The translations under genes were made by a program, and so were the position numbers. 7,509 nucleotides of DNA from assembly GCA_964462515.1 (NCBI GenBank), contig CAYWXK010000092.1:1-7509 (forward strand). The letters run 5' to 3'. Under the pieces are notes generated by a model. The model was not told the origin of the DNA and made no database searches. It saw only the letters and a program-made list of their open reading frames with translations. Within the stretch, counting starts at the first letter, position 1, and each line of letters opens with the position of its first letter. The DNA comes from CAYWXK01 sp964462515. Its GTDB lineage: Bacteria; Planctomycetota; Phycisphaerae; Sedimentisphaerales; Anaerobacaceae. This document shows, in pieces, positions 5,508-7,509 of the stretch.

Positions 5508-5532
5508 TACAGCGATTTATGAGGATAACAAG

Positions 5533-6264
5533 ATGGCGCTTCTAAATGTCAATATCGACCATGTTGCGACGGTTAGACAGGCACGCAGGACTGATGAGCC
5601 TGACCCTGTCTGGGCAGCGGTAGAGTGCGAGCTTGCCGGTGCGAATGGAATCACCGTCCACCTGCGGGAAGATAGACGCCATATCTGCGACCGCGATGTC
5701 CGGCTGCTAAAGGAAACGGTGGCCTGTAAACTAAACCTCGAAATGAGTATGATTGAGCAGATAGTCAAAATCGCCGAGGAACTCAGGCCAGACCAGGTTA
5801 CTTTGGTTCCTGAAAGAAGGGCTGAACTAACCACCGAAGGTGGACTCGATTGCGCTAAATACAAAAAACGTCTTGCCAATGTCGTTAGAAGAATGCACAA
5901 AAAAGGCGTTCTGGTCAGCGCATTTATCTTGCCTGAGAAAGAGCAGATAACCGCTTCAGCGCAGGCCGGCTGCGATGCTGTTGAATTACACACCGGTAGG
6001 TTCGCAAACGCCAAGACACAAAGGGCCATTGAAAAGACATTAACAGAATTGACAGTTGCCAAAGATTTCGCAATGGAAAATAACTTAATTGTTCACGCAG
6101 GTCACGGCCTGACATACCGTAATATCGCCGGTGTTGCAGGTATAAAAGGTCTTTGCGAGCTGAATATCGGACATAGTATAATAGCAAGGGCGGTCTTTGT
6201 AGGCATAAGGCAGGCAACCGTCGAAATGATAGAATTGATAAATAGATTTAGCACAGGTGTATGA
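5533..6264 (+). CDS. pdxJ: Pyridoxine 5'-phosphate synthase
   Basis: This cytosolic TIM-barrel enzyme closes the ring of vitamin B6 in the deoxyxylulose 5-phosphate dependent pathway. It condenses 1-deoxy-D-xylulose 5-phosphate with 3-amino-2-oxopropyl phosphate. The product is 243 residues, the same length as E. coli PdxJ, and the known active-site residues fall at identical numbers: Asn7, Asp9, Arg18, His43, Arg45, His50, Glu70 and His191. Conserved blocks include VNIDHVATVRQAR, GITVHLREDRRHI, LVPERR, TEGGLD and ELNIGHSIIARAV. I chose the ATG at 5533 because GAGGA lies seven bases upstream and the promoter lies just before it; a longer frame from 5476 would overlap that promoter. dapA follows on the same strand after a repeat-filled gap. 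The other DXP-pathway B6 genes are not in the window. Confidence 0.96.
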   Translation: MALLNVNIDHVATVRQARRTDEPDPVWAAVECELAGANGITVHLREDRRHICDRDVRLLKETVACKLNLEMSMIEQIVKIAEELRPDQVTLVPERRAELTTEGGLDCAKYKKRLANVVRRMHKKGVLVSAFILPEKEQITASAQAGCDAVELHTGRFANAKTQRAIEKTLTELTVAKDFAMENNLIVHAGHGLTYRNIAGVAGIKGLCELNIGHSIIARAVFVGIRQATVEMIELINRFSTGV

Positions 6265-6266
6265 CG

Positions 6267-6387
6267 GCCACAAAGGCACAAAGTCACTAATGTTAAATAC
6301 TAAATTCGAAACTCGAATTTCTAAACAAATTCGAATGTTCAAATGTTTTAAAAGTTTTGGTCATTGGTGCCTTGGTGTCTTCGTGGC
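6267..6387. repeat. 121-bp element with terminal inverted repeats between pdxJ and dapA
   Basis: The left arm (6267-6287, GCCACAAAGGCACAAAGTCA plus C) and the right arm (6367-6387, GTGCCTTGGTGTCTTCGTGG plus C) are inverted copies matching at 17 of 21 positions. Inside lies a perfect hairpin AAATTCG-aaact-CGAATTT (6302-6320) and CTAAACAAATTC (6321-6332), which is shared with 1785-1796. The element starts two bases after the pdxJ stop and ends 23 bases before the dapA ATG. It encodes nothing. The shape is that of a MITE-like or dispersed palindromic element; related pieces occur at 2476-2500 and 1891-1914. Confidence 0.65.
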
Positions 6388-6410
6388 AAAAAATCTAAAT
6401 GGAGGTTATG

Positions 6411-7283
6411 ATGTTCACAGGGGCAATGGTGGCGTTGATAACGCCTTTTCAGGATGGCAAAATTGATTTTGAAACTCTCGATGAATTAGTCGATTTCCAG
6501 ATTGAGAGCGGCATAGATGCAATAGTGCCGGTAGGCACAACCGGCGAATGCCCAACCCTAAGTCACGATGAGCACAAAAAGGTCATTGAAAGGGTCGTCA
6601 AAACCAACGGCGGCCGGGTTCCTGTTATCGCAGGGGCCGGCTCAAACAGCACTGCTGAGGCAATCGAACTGACTGCGTTCTCAAAAAAGGTCGGCGCCGA
6701 TGCAACGCTGCAGGTCTGCCCATACTATAATAAGCCGACGCAGGAGGGCTTCTATCAACACTTCAAAGTAATAGCCGAGGAAGTTGACCTTCCGATAGTG
6801 CTGTATAACATACCAGGCCGATGTGGAGCAGGCCTGACGCCGGAGACAGTCGCACGCTTAGCCCAAATAGAAAATATCGTGGGAATCAAAGAGGCGACAG
6901 GAAGCCTGGACATGGCCAGCGAAATCGCAATGCGATGTGACATAACCATTATCTCCGGCGACGATTCCCTTACGCTGCCTCTGGCTTCCATAGGCGGCAA
7001 GGGCGTCATCAGCGTTGTGGCGAACATTGTGCCCGCCGATGTGAAGGCAATGACCGATTTGATTCTCGAAGGCGATTTTGTTTCAGCCCTGAAATGGCAT
7101 AAAAAGCTATTCACTTTAAGCAAGAATATGCTTGGGCTTGCGACTAATCCTATACCCATCAAAGCAGCAATGGCTATGCTAAATATGGCTTCTGAGGAAA
7201 TGCGACTGCCGATGACGCCACTGGAGGAAAGTAAGAAGTCCATTCTCCGCCAGACACTGAAAGACTATGGCCTGCTTAAATAA
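6411..7283 (+). CDS. dapA: 4-hydroxy-tetrahydrodipicolinate synthase
   Basis: This cytosolic TIM-barrel aldolase condenses pyruvate with aspartate semialdehyde in the first step committed to lysine and meso-diaminopimelate, the latter a peptidoglycan precursor. The product is 290 residues, typical for the family, and begins MFTGAMVALITPF like E. coli DapA (MFTGSIVAIVTPM). The catalytic set is present: Thr43-Thr44 in GTTGE, Tyr106 in PYYNKP, Tyr132 in LYNIPGR, Arg137, and Schiff-base Lys160 in GIKEATG. GDDSLTLP and NPIPIKAA are further family blocks. Three ATGs are possible (6399, 6408, 6411). GGAGG at 6401-6405 overlaps the first, is only two bases from the second and five from the third, so 6411 is chosen. 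The inverted-repeat element sits directly upstream, and no separate promoter is convincing. Confidence 0.96.
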   Translation: MFTGAMVALITPFQDGKIDFETLDELVDFQIESGIDAIVPVGTTGECPTLSHDEHKKVIERVVKTNGGRVPVIAGAGSNSTAEAIELTAFSKKVGADATLQVCPYYNKPTQEGFYQHFKVIAEEVDLPIVLYNIPGRCGAGLTPETVARLAQIENIVGIKEATGSLDMASEIAMRCDITIISGDDSLTLPLASIGGKGVISVVANIVPADVKAMTDLILEGDFVSALKWHKKLFTLSKNMLGLATNPIPIKAAMAMLNMASEEMRLPMTPLEESKKSILRQTLKDYGLLK

Positions 7284-7295
7284 AGGAACGTAATT

Positions 7296-7343
7296 GCGTC
7301 ATTGTGAGGTCCGGCGTTGTATGATGGGGCGTGGCAATCTCGT
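7296..7343. repeat. Remnant of a GTCATTG...GGCAATCTCGT dispersed repeat
   Basis: GCGTCATTGTGAGG (7296-7309) and GCGTGGCAATCTCGT (7329-7343) resemble the two arms of a repeat common between genes in many bacterial genomes (CATTGCGAG...GCAATCTC). Identification is from memory of that repeat type; no second copy is in the window. Confidence 0.45.
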
Positions 7344-7380
7344 ATTTAGCCTCGCCTTTTAAGGTGTGATTTTCTCTGTC

Positions 7381-7436
7381 ATTCCCGCAAAGGAGGGAAT
7401 CCATTTTGGTAGGGTGCGAAAAATGATCCAAAATGG
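7381..7436. repeat. Two adjacent inverted repeats between convergent genes
   Basis: ATTCCC (7381-7386) pairs with GGGAAT (7395-7400); this hairpin recalls the common intergenic GTCATTCCCGC...GGGAATCC repeat. Directly after it, CCATTTTGG (7401-7409) and CCAAAATGG (7428-7436) form a perfect 9-bp inverted repeat with an 18-base loop. Either could act as a weak bidirectional terminator between dapA and the converging gene, but neither has a good U-run. Confidence 0.55.
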
Positions 7437-7445
7437 TGTCTGTCC

Positions 7446-7509
7446 CTATGATTTAAAAAACTTCAAAACATTATCCGCACCAGCCGCAACCGTATCAAGG
7501 TACGCCGTG
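7446..7509 (-). CDS. C-terminal end of an unidentified protein (runs off the right edge)
   Basis: On the minus strand a frame enters from the window edge and ends at TAG (7446-7448), giving a C terminus of about 20 residues that ends DNVLKFFKS. The repeats stop just outside the frame, and the residues (AYLDTVAAGAD) have normal protein composition, which suggests a real gene converging on dapA. The fragment is too short to name a family. A chance open frame cannot be excluded. Confidence 0.4.
   Translation of the reverse strand, partial: TAYLDTVAAGADNVLKFFKS

Noticed and set aside
5476..5532. 19-codon N-terminal extension of PdxJ
   Set aside because: The predicted promoter lies inside it, the ribosome site is just before 5533, and active-site numbering matches E. 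coli PdxJ only from the ATG at 5533.

Overview
The window looks like chromosomal DNA of a planctomycete, most likely of the class Phycisphaerae. Three things point there. The secreted protein ends in an IPAPGA plus hydrophobic plus RRRR sorting tail, the PEP-CTERM-like variant common in that class. A 23S rRNA operon has no 16S gene in front of it. The intergenic DNA is rich in short repeats. The taxonomic call is inference; no database search was possible.

Layout. Positions 1-861 are the 5' part of a 23S rRNA gene on the minus strand, preceded in its own direction by tRNA-Ala(TGC) at 1067-1139 and tRNA-Ile(GAT) at 1262-1335. Upstream of tRNA-Ile, where a 16S gene normally sits, there is a leader with a terminator hairpin and a competing fold. 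Before that lies a promoter with an A-tract upstream element at 1550-1600. Positions 1601-2000 hold no gene but contain dispersed repeats. Two small minus-strand frames follow (2001-2350), the second being a 48-residue zinc-ribbon protein. A secreted PEP-CTERM-like protein (2502-3149, minus) has a strong promoter of its own. Next comes a minus-strand pair that is probably co-transcribed: pgsA, a CDP-alcohol phosphatidyltransferase (4706-5338), then ribBA for riboflavin synthesis (3401-4642). Diverging from pgsA on the plus strand are pdxJ (5533-6264, vitamin B6) and dapA (6411-7283, lysine and diaminopimelate). The last 64 bases hold the C-terminal end of an unidentified minus-strand gene.

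The protein genes are ordinary housekeeping functions: riboflavin, phospholipid, pyridoxal phosphate and lysine/cell-wall precursor synthesis. PdxJ makes the cofactor family used by many amino-acid enzymes, but nothing in the sequence shows a regulatory link between the two operons.

The unusual content is between the genes. It comprises the 16S-less rRNA operon with an attenuator-like leader, dispersed repeats inserted even within the rRNA spacers, a 121-bp element with terminal inverted repeats filling the pdxJ-dapA gap, and a tiny gene pair joined by an ATGA overlap. I found no CRISPR array, transposase, phage gene or defence system.
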